A stretch of 58,804 nt of DNA from Acanthaster planci (taxonomy: Eukaryota > Echinodermata > Asteroidea > Valvatida > Acanthasteridae). The position numbers were made by a program, and so were the translations under genes. Location: assembly GCF_001949145.1 (NCBI RefSeq), contig NW_019091587.1, positions 230,870-289,673 on the forward strand, read 5' to 3'. Each line of letters begins with the position of its first letter. The first letter of the stretch is position 1. Shown piece by piece: positions 34,601 through 47,800 of this stretch. The notes under the pieces were generated by a model that was given only the letters and a program-made list of their open reading frames with translations, made no database searches and was not told where the DNA came from.

Positions 34601-35712
34601 GTCCCCAGCTGCTTTTGTCGTTGAGTGGGGACTTGCTAAAGCATCACTGTGTTCTCGTTCAACGTGACGCAACATGGCCTCTGAGTCAAGACCTGTGGCA
34701 TCACAGAAGGGGCACTCTGGAACAGATGTATTGCCATCTTGACCTGGATTCATACTCAGATCAGCTTCCCTCCTCCCTTTCTCCTCCCCGGTGTCTTGAA
34801 TTACTTTTTTTCCTGCAAGTTCACATGTGTTACCTTTACTTGGACTAAATAATCGTAAAATTTTCTTGAGAGGACTTGCAGTTGCTGTCAAGGAGGACAA
34901 AGATAACCTGTCCGAGGAATCATCAGCAGGACAGCTGACAACAACCGCACTGTTGCTGGCACTTGGAGAGTTCAACTGGGCTTTGCTTCTAGTTCTTTTC
35001 CGCTCTACAAGCACGGATGTTTGTCCCTGGCCGGGGGCTTTAATGTCGCCCACACTGTCTGGCTTTCCTGAGGGGTCGCTGCAGCTTGGATGTGCAAAGC
35101 CATTTATGCTGTATTTATTGTTTGATTGCAAGGTCTCTGAGTTGTCAGGGTGACCAGAACCTGGTCTTCCAGCGTTAAAGCTGCACGCACAGGGTCTTGA
35201 TTTCTTTCTGATTCCCTTGTTTCTGGTAGAATAGTCTGGTGAGGTCTTTGCTGATTCTGAGCCAGTTCCTCCAATCTTCTCACTTCTGTCAACCGCTTGG
35301 CCTGCTCCAACAGCATTTGTGAAGGAGGATTCATACTGCTGTTCTCCTTCCGAGTTTGCACATCCTTCTTTACTGACATCAAGATTGCAGCCTCTGATCA
35401 TTAATTCATTTTCCAATAATTCTTGCCCGTAAGAAATTCGACAATGGTTCAATGGACCGGGAGCCTTCATCCCAGTAAATGATCTTGAATGATCCTGTCC
35501 CGTTTTCCCCGGGCTCAACACTGCAGAATGTGCTGTGTTCACGTGCACATTCAACTCCTCCAGGGTCAGATGTCGGAGGTCGCACATGGGGCAGCTGCCC
35601 GCACTCTCTTCATGGTCCAGCAGCATGTGGGTTTGGAGGTCAGCCTCGGTCAGACTCTCCTGGCCGCATATGCAACAGTTAAAGTGCTGCACAGTAGACA
35701 TTGTTGCTCGAT
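31676..35712 (-). CDS. ZUP1: ZUP1: zinc-finger ubiquitin peptidase (Lys63-specific), last short exon not found
   Basis: This is a cysteine deubiquitinase that cuts Lys63-linked chains in the DNA-damage response. Coding exons are 35701-34139, 33838-33670, 33162-32968, 32591-32235 and 31899-31676, with GT-AG borders and agreeing phases, giving 836 residues. The exon with the start opens at 35712 after an acceptor (TTGTCCAG), so ATG codons upstream are intronic. Exon 1 has five C2H2 fingers (CxxC ... HxxxH) near residues 10-30, 37-58, 330-351, 402-423 and 462-482, then a ubiquitin-binding helix (DRQLARQLAEQERQ, about 494-507). Next come KYGMDEVGSYKQQ and the C78-type peptidase domain. The catalytic Cys is about residue 618 (GDKGWGCGYRN), the His about 763 (GHSRTVVG) and the Asp about 784 (LLFDPS). 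The THPAMFEW block is also conserved. The last exon ends in phase 0 at EYE; a short C-terminus of perhaps 10-25 residues remains unidentified. Confidence 0.93.
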
Positions 35713-37604
35713 CTGGACAAGAGACATCATGGCAATCAGAATTCAAATGAGAAGTAAGCAAGCACATCTGTGCTAGAAATTAACAGTGAAATGTAACCAG
35801 TGTGACACTGACAAGAATTCAGGAACATGTACCATACCAACCCAGGCCTATTAGCCTTGTCTAAATTGATATATTTAATTTTCCCCCTACCCAGAAAGTC
35901 ACAAAATCATCCTTTTACAGTTTAAAATTGCACTGGGTCTGAACACCATCTCATCAATACAAATTCTCAATGATAATATGATCATGGAACCAAACAATTC
36001 ATCAGATCTCACAAAACAGTAAGTTCAGTCGGAGGTTGTTCCATTTATCGCACTCATATCTGGGCAAGGGGGCAACTTTCCCTTCACTTAGTACAGGGGT
36101 TTGTATGTTTCTCTCATTTCTTCCTACATGTACAAAGTGATATAAACAACTGAAATCTTTTCGATAGAGCGTGGGAGACACTCATAGCGCATAAACAGAG
36201 AAATTTCAGGCATATTGGAAGTAAAGGTTAAGCATTTGGTCAATGATTCAGATTTTCCCCACAGACGACATTATTTTCACCCCTTTGAGTCCCAAGTGTG
36301 AAATATGGAACAGCCACCGATGGACTAATCAGAGAGAAGAATCAAGACTTAGTGATGTCATCCCTTCTATGAGAATGCATGCAAAAAACCGAAGGCTAAA
36401 GAATATCACCATCAAAATCAATTATTTGCTGCCCAATCACCTAGACCACGGACAAGTATCTGATCAAGACTATGTATGAGTAAAGAAACATTATCACTTA
36501 CCATTCGGCCATGGCATGCATGAACAATATACATGTACATCCCACATCATGTAGGCCTACATCATGTACATATTTGTCAACTTCAGGGCTATTTATGACC
36601 TTTGTCATGTTTGTATTGAAGGAGGCTTAAATTAGCTTAATTAAATTGGGACAGTCCTAGTCCGAGTAACTTGGACTCAACAAATCGCCATTTTAAACAT
36701 GTGGACATTGCACATCTAGTAATATTAGGCCTACTAACGTTAGTACTATCGCCCGACAATGGAGGAATTGAGAACACAGTCATGACACCGAGTCTCAACT
36801 TTCAAGATTTATATCATTTTCTACAGCATAATAATCACACACGGTAATAAAACTTTTAATAAATATATAAATATGATTGAATGATACCACAATATACTTT
36901 AGACATGTTAGAAAGGATGCTGTACTAAGTGTAGAAGGGTACCCAATGAAAGCAATGCTTGTAGATTTGTAACATTACTTATTAAATTTAACTTTACAAT
37001 GCATGACTTTACAGTCTGCAGTATAACCACGGAGGAAGGAAGTATGGGGCCTTTACTGCCATGACTGCAGACAGATCTTCATTATCAGGCCTAGGCCTAT
37101 GTTTTATTAATTATTACCGCAAAGACTTTCGCGTTTTTCTCAAGCTCCACAAATGACTCGACTCCTTGCGCTCCATTGGCCTACTGAACATTGACGTTAC
37201 TTAGGCCTAGTACTAGTAGTACGCCTAGCTGGGCTAGGCATATCCAACCCGGCAAGTGGGAAGTCCCTAACTTTGAAACTGTGTCCAAACATCTGACGGG
37301 GAGTAATTACTAATATTTCAATGCTTGTAGTGGTTCACACTAAACACATTCATGTACATGTATATTGATTGGCTTAGATGTACAAGCCCTTTACATTTCA
37401 TCCATTCACAGGCCCTGTTAGAAGCTATATACGTAGACAACCTGTGACCTCACTGCACACGATCCAAAGGTCAGACTCGGTCAATTTGAAGTATCTGGCA
37501 GAAGTCTGGGTTGGGTGAAGCCCCTGTTATTTCTTTATTTAGGAGGAATTTACCACGTTGGTCCGTCTGATTTTGATCACTGGTGAATTTACTACAAGAC
37601 TAAA
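35713..37604. promoter_or_regulatory. Divergent intergenic region between ZUP1 and FAM162
   Basis: About 1.9 kb separates the ZUP1 start exon (minus) from the FAM162 start (plus). It must hold the ZUP1 5' UTR exon and promoter and the FAM162 promoter. I see no TATA box I would defend. AGGCCTA words (36551, 37089-37102) and ACATGTA words cluster here. The open frame at 36243-36479 lacks any domain and looks like chance. Confidence 0.4.
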
Positions 37605-40120
37605 ATGTTCGCTTCATCGAGACTGGTTGCGATTCCCAGGTTAAGGATTTCTTCGAGATATTTCACGACGGCAAAGTTTACTTGCCAAAACAACTGTGTG
37701 TCTACTCGAGCTCGCTCGGTACCGCACGTACACGTAGGCCAGTTAGCATGGTTAGGCAACATGCATGACTTGAGCGGCTCACGAGTAGGCCTATTGAGTT
37801 CTTTTGCAGCTTTTCGAGCGTATGCTACCGGAAAAGAAGTGGAAAAAATACAAGAGCCCCAGACCTCGAGAACAGGGAGTGGTAAGTGTTAGAAACGTTG
37901 TGCCATGTTCATGTGCTGCAGGTGCCAACAAAACGAAAATTTCCCACCAACTACACACTTTTTTCATTTGATTGGGGGGGGGTACTTCTAGCAGTAGGCC
38001 CTAGTACTTAAAAGTCAAGGCAGATAGACCATGTAGAGCCGGCACTCTACCGCCGTTCACTTAGGCCTATCACACGTTTTTTTGTGGAAATCCTAAATGT
38101 GTCTGTATAAACCTTACAGTTCTGGCATGTCTGGAAGTAGAGTGCTGGTATGGTGTTCTGGAGGTCACAGGTTCCCGCTCCATTCCATTTCTTTGTTCAT
38201 CTTGATCATGTTGATAATTAACATCATGAACTTGTAAGCGCCTAGTTGGTTTCCTGATGTGGTTTGTTCGATAATTTATAAAATGGAATTCAAGATGTGG
38301 AAGAACTGTTTCAATGCAAAGAAAGAAACTGTTTCGTTATTTTAATTGTATGTTCTTACCAGAAAGTTCAACTTCGTCCGAGAGTGCAACTGTACGTGCC
38401 AGAGCACCAACCAACATAGAACGAAAAATATTTGTGTGGACGGGAAAGTACAAGACGGTGGATGAAGTGCCTGAACTAGTCTCGTAAGAGTGCAGAAGAA
38501 CTTTTTAAAGATTCAGTCCCAGCAATTACTTCTCAGAAAAGTCCAGTACAAAAGCACTCGCAGGCCTCAACATTAATGGTTGTCCGATTGCCTGGGAAAA
38601 GCAATTTCTTTTGGGCAAAAAAATTAAGAACAATTTGCCCGATGGACAGGTACTTTTTTCTTGAAATAAGAGCGTCTGTTTTTCGTGGCCAAGAATAACA
38701 GTCAGCAAATTTACCTTTGATTTTGTTTTTTCCTCTTCACAAAAGCTTATAAAAAGTGGTAAAATGTAAACAGCTTCTAGTACAGTAGGTGGTGTACAAT
38801 AATTTTTTGCATTGTTACGTACTTGTTTGCACAAACTTGCACGCATTAAGCACGCTGTACATTTAGATGGGCACCTTTCCACTCAAGGGAAAATGCGTAC
38901 ATGAATAAACTGTAAAATACATGTACATGTATTCATGTCGTATTGTGGCGAAGAAGGAACTTACGCTCCCAGGAAGCTATGAGCAACTAAGCCTGGTTTG
39001 GGCAAGTAAAATCTTACCTTGGGCAAGTAATTTTTCAATGCTACTTGCTCGATGGACAAGTAGGTTAAAAAAAATTGATGTTGCGGCCTGTCCAGTTGAC
39101 CCAAATGTTAAGGTATTTCACTGTGTCAGCTAATTTTAGAACAGTTCTAATAAACCTTGTCACCGTCCTCCACCCAGGGTTCTGTCTATGCCCTGTTCAC
39201 TGTAACAGCATTCAACAGTTGATAGATTTTATGTACAAGTCTACATGTGTATTGGACCCTCACAGCACTACATGTAACTCCTCCCATTTCAATATAATTT
39301 TACACACAAGCAGATTTAACATTGGAGCTATACGTTGTGTGTACCGGTATGTGTATCCCAAGGCCCGATTAGCCTCAGACTTTGGATGTGAGATGCTACA
39401 CCATATGATATTCTAACTTGTTATCCTAACTCCTTACTTAGTTGGGCTACATGTAGGGCTCCTATCAAAGGCAGAGAATCCAGCAACAGCACATCAACGC
39501 TCCGTTTGATTCCAACATGATCACACGCCTCAAGCAATTGGTCCTTTATGTCCCTGTTACACCTGACCTGTGTAATTTGGACAAGAAAATATCACTGAAA
39601 TTGATTTCAAACTGTTTCTATTTGTTTGGAAGGTAATTTGCATCAATTCTCACTCTTGGAAATTAGAGAGTGAGTTTTGAACTTGCAAAATCATATGTCA
39701 GATGTGACAAGGACATGGAAAAAATGGGACCCCTAATTTATAGAATGACCTGCTTGCATCATCAGGATGCTTGAATCAAATACAATCTGCTGACTTGTGG
39801 CTGTTGTTAGAATTAGAAATACATGTACGTGTAATGTACGTACATTACATGTACCTTCTACTGTATGTGCCTATAGGACTCCACTGACTTTTTTCCTGTG
39901 TTTGCTTTAATACAGTGAGGCTGCCCTTATGAGCTCTAAGACCAAATTCCGCATCTACATCAACCTGGGCATGGGTGCGGCCACGCTCCTGGCAGCTATC
40001 TCTATGATCATCATGGGCCGGTCTCGGGCTAAGAAGGGCGAAAGCGTATCGGGGATGAACATGAAGCGACACCGGGAGATGTACAGCCGGACGGCTGCTG
40101 CGGAAGATGCCCAGAAATAA
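37605..40120 (+). CDS. FAM162A: FAM162-family (UPF0389) mitochondrial membrane protein
   Basis: This is a small single-helix protein. Vertebrate FAM162A is mitochondrial and linked to hypoxia-induced cell death. Exons are 37605-37881, 38363-38483 and 39916-40120 (TAA), with phases 1 then 2, giving 200 residues. The N-terminus is rich in Arg, Ser and Phe with almost no acidic residues (MFASSRLVAIPRLRISSRYF), like a mitochondrial targeting peptide. Exon 2 has the family signature: RAPTNIERKIFVWTGKYK, then VDEVPELVS. Exon 3 has one membrane helix (INLGMGAATLLAAISMIIMG) and a basic end (KRHREMYSRTA). The length is slightly above the vertebrate proteins because of a long N-terminal region. The start codon is the first ATG in the exon. 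Confidence 0.9.
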
Positions 40121-40250
40121 ACGAGACTCTTTAGAAGAGTTTGCTTGCGTACTTCTGTTGTTGCAAGCAGCTGAAAGTGAAAAGTGTGACCGATTGTGCA
40201 CTGCATTGTGCTGACTCAATCTACGTTGTCTTTTTAAAAATAGTTAAGCT

Positions 40251-40256
40251 ATTAAA
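40251..40256 (+). promoter_or_regulatory. Possible polyadenylation signal of FAM162
   Basis: ATTAAA lies 131 bases after the FAM162 stop codon, the common variant of AATAAA. It gives a plausible short 3' UTR. Confidence 0.4.
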
Positions 40257-40826
40257 GGTGTGAGCACTATCTCATCAGATTCATTTTTGCCGACATGACA
40301 CTTTCCACCAGAGGTGTGTGTAGCAATATTATGAGATAGTAGGATTCAAATGCAATGAAGGACTAGCTTTCATCAAATGCCAGGTCTAGATGATGGCTGT
40401 CCAACTGTTTTTGAACAGACCAACTAGATCATGTTTGCTAGCATGGTAACCAGTAGATTGTACTGCCAAACTGAGCCAACTGTTCCGGTGCAGGCATTCC
40501 AGTGTGCTCAGAAAATGTTTTTGTCTGCAGAAGCATCTACATGCATTAAAGTAGGGAGGTTTTGTGCAGGAGGAGGGTGGCTCATTGTACTTTAATTTTA
40601 GCTTGCAGCTGAACTTGCGCAATGTACATGTATGTGTGGGATTGGTTTCCCGTACACCCTCAGTGTTGTAAATAATGAAGCTTAAGTGATTTATGTACCA
40701 GGCAAATAAGCCATTGGTTTCAGGGTGTGTTTTCTAATTCTAAATCTGGGCTTCATCTCCAATGCGGCATCAGGCTTCAGTTTTTGGGTTTATTTAACCC
40801 GATAGAAAACATGTTGAGACACTGAT

Positions 40827-41036
40827 GGGTATCAAACATCAACGAACATGGTGTAGTTCCATAGCTAAGTGTGGCCTAAGTGTTGTTTACCAAAAATACA
40901 GCCGATTTTTGGTATAGTGCTCAGAACATCAATCGGATGCGGAGTACTGTACTGACCATCAGCTTTACTTTTGGTAAATGATACTTGTACACACTGTCCT
41001 ATTGGAAGACACTATGTTTGCTGATGTTTGATACCC
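40827..41036. mobile_element. MITE family A, copy 1
   Basis: This 210-base element has inverted ends of about 37 bases: GGGTATCAAACATCAACGAA on the left and GCTGATGTTTGATACCC on the right. It shares its interior (AGTACTGTACTGACC, CATCAGCTTTACTTTTGGT) with the copy at 58619-58804, partly in inverted orientation. Non-coding. Confidence 0.7.
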
Positions 41037-41420
41037 GCTGTAAGTCATGTGACCTAAAGGGCACACTCGATCTGTTGGGTGTTGTATGACTAGTCACTGA
41101 TCTGCCATTGGCGTGCCACAGAAGCTAGCCAGTCACACCTCCTTGGACAACAGACAACTTTCCTTCCAGATAAAGGGCATTATGAAATTGCGACCTCTGC
41201 CATTGATTTTACACTGCAGTGTACAACATTCTATAGCCGATGAGTTTTCAGTAGCCCTCCAAAAAATGATTTCATTTTCAACCTCCTAGGGAGGGAATGC
41301 AGCATGTTTTCAGTCTACCCTATGGTGAGCCCCAAACCCCTTACAATGCTCTGATTCATCATTAAGCTATGTTCAAGACTCCCATCGGGAATCTGGGTCC
41401 TTTTTTTTTCAGAGCAAGTA

Positions 41421-41854
41421 ATAGAGGGATTTCATATTAGCGCCGTCTGTGCATATTTGCATCGAAACCGAGGCTCTCTGTGTTGAACTTCGTTGGGCGC
41501 GCCCGCAGAGTCCACACAGTACATGGAGTATCCGGTTCGTAAGTGTGACGCCACTTCATTTTAAACCACGCCCACTGCACAAGATGCAGGGCCACCACAG
41601 GTACGTTAGTTCGCAGTCAATTGTCGTTATTTTTTCTTTTGATTTTATGTGTCGAGTCATCCTGAAAGACTTTTCCACAAAAGTTTGCAGCCTGAAAAGT
41701 CTGAATTTAACATACCGTTATGTACTTTGTGCCTTGACTCCTTACTTTCAGTCGTTTGATCGTATTAAGAATTGAAGCTGACACATACAGCCTCGTTTTC
41801 AAATGCGGAAGTGCGCAGATCGACGCTAAAAGCGTCGTATTGGGATCCCTCTAT
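41421..41854. mobile_element. MITE family B, 434 bases
   Basis: The ends ATAGAGGGAT and ATCCCTCTAT are perfect inverted repeats. The similarity goes on inward for about 70 bases with indels (TTTGCATCGAAACCGAGGCT against AGCCTCGTTTTCAAATGC). The open frame inside (41449-41775) covers the arms and has no domain, so it is not called. Confidence 0.7.
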
Positions 41855-44800
41855 TGTTTTTTAGTGCTTCCACAGGGGTGAATCTGTGCTTCACTGATGG
41901 CCATTACTGTGAGGATAAGACAGCCCTGGGGTAAGGGGAATAGAATAAGTAATACAGTACCGGTAGATGAACTACAACTAAAAACTGACTCAACACATAT
42001 TTAAATTTCTGTAACCGAATGGATTTTATTGATCTTTTTATATCACTTGACAATAAGATTCAAGTATCCCGATGTGACGCCCCATAAAATTTTGTATGAA
42101 ATGGTGCGTTAAAAACCACAATTTCTTAGATTTTTGTGATCAATAAAACATCATTTCTGGAAATTATACTGTTTATCAAAATTTGAATATATAATAAATT
42201 CTTTGAAAAATTTCAAGAAAGTAAGCGTTTTGGAGTCTTGAATGTTTATTTTAACTGGACCTAACTGATCAAACAACATGCCTTCAATAAACATGCAGTA
42301 ACCCACCAGTTATACATTAACCAGAAATTTGAAAATAGACTAAAGACATTTGACAGGACTGTTCATTCTCATTTCTGCTTTTAAAGATATCACCACTGAA
42401 ATTAATGTTACAAATCCTTTCACAGATGATAACTTGAAGTCCACAAAATCAGTTTTAGCTGAGAAATACATGTATCACCATGTTTCTGGACTGTGAATTA
42501 CATGTACATGAAAATAACTGCCATGCCCCTGCATAGCCTAGTCGGAGTGTTATGAGCATATAGTTGCTGTATTCAATAAACTACAGTATGCACATCAGTC
42601 CGTGTGCAATATACATATATGTGTATGACCATAGAGCTAGGTTTGTAGCTCTATGGTATGACTCCCTGACCAATTTGCTGCCAGGTAACTTGGGCAGTGC
42701 AGTGTACAATGAGCTGAATAACCTTGACAGTAAAGTAACTGATGGATTAGCAACCTGGTCATTTACAAATCCCCCATCCCTAATGATCACCTCTTAACCA
42801 TCAATGCTTGACATACTAGTGGGAATGACCCGAAGTAACACCCTCATTACCCAGTTTGATATTCCAACAGCACATGCCCCAACTGAAACCTGCCAGAGGT
42901 CATTTTGGGAAACGGCAAGTTGCATGGATGCTTTGTTCTCAAATGACTGCCTTTTTGAAATACCGGTATCAAACAGGCTCATTCGTTCTGTATTATAAAA
43001 TCCCCCTCCCCCAACCATTTTTGGGGTGGCATATTTCTTGACCCCAAAGAGAACTGAGGCTGGGGAAAGAAGGGGCCAATTCCTGCCACCTCAGCAAACA
43101 TCATTTGAGAGATTTGTAACATTAATTGCAGCTATGTCAGAATTTTTCCTTCAACATTTTTCTAATCTGCAAAAGGAGAAATACGAGGTGAGAGGAAGTA
43201 AACCTCTAGTCCAGAATATTGCTAAAGACCTGTTAGCCCAAATCTCCCCTTTTACATATGCACCGGTAAACATAACCTGTCATTTTTCACGGTAACTGTA
43301 ACTATATATGTTAAATTCCTTTAAACAAGTTAACAGTTATCATGCTATATACATGTACACAGTGTTAGCGTTTGCGCTCTGTAGAAGTCTTTTTCTTCAA
43401 GTTCTGGGTGTTTCATGTCTGTTACTGTGAGGATTGTTGGGTATTAAAGTGTTGGGTATGTATGTTGTGTTTGAACTATGTGAACGTGCAATGTTTTATA
43501 GCTATTCATAGTTGAGTGTGGTTGAATGTGAACTTTTTTGAGAGCACTGTAATGGAAACATTTGTGTCAATGGTGGCAAATTTCAGACAGCATCTTGGGA
43601 AAGTTATGTCTGTTGACATGTTTGTAGAAAATGGAAGCTGTGTCAATACTATGCATAAGTGTACAATATCCAGACTTACGAACTTTTGGCTTTCAACATA
43701 ACTTCTGTGTCTGGCAAAATCGTGGCTTCACAAAACTAGTCAGATTTCATAACCACCGGCTATCTCTGCACCTTGTCCAACACCTACATGTAAGTGAAGA
43801 ACTTACACAGAATAGTACCCAAAGCAAATTTAGTACAAGTTTTTCAGACTTGAGATCCACGATGATTCTAAATTCAGGTTTATCCTGTCAAAAGTGGATT
43901 GAAAAAAGTTTCAGCCCACATGTAAAAAAAAAAAATTCCTGTTAGCCATGACAATCACTCCAGAACTGAAATGAATATCAGGCAGAATACATACAATATA
44001 AGCGCAAACTAAACACAAAACAGAGAATTTCACAGGAAAGTGGAGTTACGATTGTACACAAATGCATAGCAGGACTGTGCATGTACAGTATGTTAGTTCA
44101 GCGTAAACCTTACATACCTAGTGTAGACTGGTGAACAAAAGATGTCCACAGGATACAGAAAAGAAAAAAACGTTCCGTGGACTCACCCACATCCACAGGA
44201 CGTTTCCCCTTCTCCTGAGGGAAATTTTGAGGCCTTTTGGGTTACGGTTATCATAATAAATGAAGAGGAACAGTCAGAGAAACATTTTATGAAAATCGTA
44301 TTCCCAGTTTAAGAAAAATTGAGTATTTTTACCGAGTTTTTAACTGCAAGACAAAAAGGGATTTCCACACTAGGTATGTAACATACACGTAAGTATACAT
44401 GGGTATTGTGTATGCAAGGTAAGTATGAGTGGAGTGGTCAAATGCGTACATGTATGTTTGCAACTTTATGTGTTTAATGAGTAGGTAAAAATTTAAAAAA
44501 ATGGTAGTGTGTGTCAATTTCCATACAACAATCTGAAATGTTTTCTATAATTCCCCAACTCTAAAGTGTGAATATTGCATTTTGTCAAAAAAAATTTCTG
44601 GGCCAAAATAGGTCATCTGCATATCATTACAGCTATGGTCTTTGCAAAAATAAATAAATCATACAATTGATGGCGAGTTTTTTCATTTATAATACTGGAT
44701 TATTCTAAGGTTTCTAAAATAAAAACAAATCTGGATTTTTTCAGAGATTGAAATGAAAACACAAATATTAGGTTTTGCAGCTTAATAGTTCACAAACTGA

Positions 44801-47800
44801 AGGGACATAAAGAGACTAAGGAACCCAAGGCAGGACACATAAAAAAGCAAAAGAATGACAACTGGTTGTGAGAATTGTTTACAACTGCTTCTAATTTTCA
44901 ACACAGTAAAAAGCTGCCTTTCCATAACCCAAGCTACAGAAGGAATCTTATGGGGGAAAATGTGTCAATTACTTAATGGAAGCACAAAAACAGCAAAACC
45001 CTATAAAATATTTGAATCTTATGGTAATTTCTTGTTTCAATAAAACTTTATATTTAATTGCAGCTCCTCTTAATCAGAAAATGAGCTGCATAATGATAAT
45101 TTTGAGTTTACACTTCTAATTTCATCAATTCTTAATTTTTGTTGATCAAATTGCAAGGTATTACTAAATTCGGAGTACAATTGACTTTACCTGACAAATA
45201 TATTTCTGGTACTTTTTCAAGCTCCCAACAGATAGAAAAAAATGTAGAAAGACATGTTTTCCTTCAAAAAATCAGTTACTGTTTTCACCCTGAAAAGGCC
45301 AAAAATGGAATGAATATTTATATTTCCTTGCAACTGTGTCAAGTTAGAGAACTAATACTTGGTGTGAAACAAGACTCGTACTTGCTGTTTTGCATTCAGT
45401 CATTCCGATAAGGCAGTAATATTCCGATTACTTGAGTGCAAATCTGGTGCACTTATACTGTGTCAAGCACTTCCCAAAATTAAGTGCGAGGCGCGTTCAA
45501 GCATAATTACAGCAACCAAACCATTTTCAATAGGTTTTTGTATTTTTTTTCAAGTAATCACAGGTTGTCTGTAACGATACACGTGAAAAACAATAATTAT
45601 CCATCAAAATAATAAGAAAGGTACACAATTTCATCTAAAGTGTCTTTGTGAAAGCAAGTCCAAAAAGAAGTCTAGATTGCACTTTAGAAATGGAAAAGTT
45701 TACTTTTCAGCTATCACTTGTAGACTTTGTCTAAATTGGTTTTACAAAATGTGATTCAAGTAGAACTTTTTGCACAGATGTTTGCAAACTATTCTTTACA
45801 GGCACTCATTTTTTCAACAAATAATTCAATTATTCTGCAGTTGAAAGATTTTAATTTAATGCCTGAATGAGATTTTCTTTCTAGAATTAAATTATAATTT
45901 ACAAAACAGACTTTAAATATTTTGCAAACATCTGTAAACATTTGCCAACTTTGCCAAAAACACAAAAACCAAACAAGCCATTCTCGACCTTAACCCTGCA
46001 AAAACGCCCTCTCGTTCTTTACAGACTGTTTTGAGTGATATCTTCAGCAGTATTGTGTAAGGTGAGGATCTGTAGAGAGCTGTGTCCAAAATTGACTGGG
46101 TGCAACGTGTCCGCGGGACTAGATTCAAAGGCGAGCCACTGGCTAGCCGTAAACCCAACGCCATTGCAAGCCACAGCCGTAACATTCAGAAACCTAAGCC
46201 ATATTTCTGAATCCCTAGGTGAGGCTTAGCCTCAGCCTGAAGCCCTGCTGGGAAATGAGTTTCCCTTTTTCCAGTCAGGGAAAGTCAGGGAAGTTAAGAA
46301 AAAATGACTCACGTCTCAAGGAAAGTCAGGGAATTTGGCCCAGACGAGGAAGTGGTCAGTCTGTTTGTGTTCATGTCCATCACTGAAGAGGTGTACTACT
46401 GGACACGATCAAAACATTTATCCTGTTGAAAATTTATCACAGAAAACTCTGGGAAAACTCTGAGATTTCTGTGTACATGATATGCCGAACCCTGATTCCA
46501 CTGACATGTTCAGATCCCCAAAGCATTCCAATTGGACCAGGCATTTTTGTTTAGGCCAAATTTTCTGGCAGATTGCCAGGGATCTGAGAGGACTGGCCCT
46601 AATAGGGGCAGTGACACTGATTTCTTGTTACACCTGTAGTCAATTGATTGAATCATTTTAAATTCACGAATGCAACAAAATATTGATCTCTCTGAAGAGC
46701 TTCCTGAGGAGAAGAAATGTATCGATATGAGAAATCATTTTGAGGTAAGTAGTAGAAATGTGTGGTCTGGGATAGCCAAACAAGTTTGTTATCTTATTAC
46801 TTTTTGGTACTTATCTCTACACAAAGCTGCGATGAACTAGACAAACAAATCTGAAATGATACTTGGAACTTGCATAGGATTGTGTTTATATTTACTTAAT
46901 GGTTAAAAAAAAAGGTATTCTGGCCCAGATGGAAAAATACTGAAAAAAAAAAGGACACACACTTTTTTGCTTCTGTATTTCAAGTCATGCTAGGTGGCAT
47001 GTTATGTCGTCACTGGTACAAAAACAAAGAAGAACATTGTGCCAAAATATTGCAAACTTTTATAAAATGTTCAGTGATGTTGTAATGTTGTGACAATCAG
47101 ATGTTTTAATATATTTAACAATTTCAATTTTTCTTTAAATTCTTGCACTCATTTTTTGTAACAATATATTTAAATGCATGTAGGCTTGTAAGCGTTTTCT
47201 TTTTTTGTAAAAAATAAAAAGTATGTCATTTCATGGTGTGAAATGTACCATTTAGTATGTACATGTACACATATCAAGTACTATGTATAATCAACATGTG
47301 TATTAAGTGGTATACAAACATTTTAAGTTGTTGACATGTCTTTATAATTTTAACATGTGTTTGCATGTTTTTTTGTCTGTACACACATTTTGCACATATC
47401 TTATAACATTTATTCTAGGCATATGCAGCCGGTTAATTAAATTCTCTACACTACATACATAGAATGTTGTGACCAGCCGCAAGGAAATAAATTTCTTGTA
47501 ACTCTTGATTCTTTCATTTTCTTTTTGGTAATTCACTCAAACCAGTTGAATGACTACTGTGTGAACAAAAAAATACAAGAATAACATGTTCTTGAGCTAG
47601 TATGTAGTCTATATTTCAAAAAGAAATTAATGGGCTGGTCACTGGTCTTCGTAGTTTTAAACTTTTTTTTGGCATTCCAAAATACATGATTCCTTCTAAA
47701 ACCTTGAGGTACCCGTAAAAAGAGCATGTTCTGTATATGAGCATTAAATCATTTGCACACTGCAATAGTGGCCATCCATGCATCGGACACAAAATATTCC

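Noticed and set aside
36243-36479. Open frame of 78 codons between ZUP1 and FAM162
   Set aside because: No domain, no splice sites in phase with either neighbour, composition like random AT-rich DNA.
41449-41775. Open frame of 108 codons inside MITE family B
   Set aside because: It spans the inverted arms of the element, has no domain and no splice context.
45913-46185. Minus-strand open frame of 90 codons starting with a hydrophobic stretch
   Set aside because: It looks signal-peptide-like only by chance; there is no continuing exon and the plus strand has an equally long frame.
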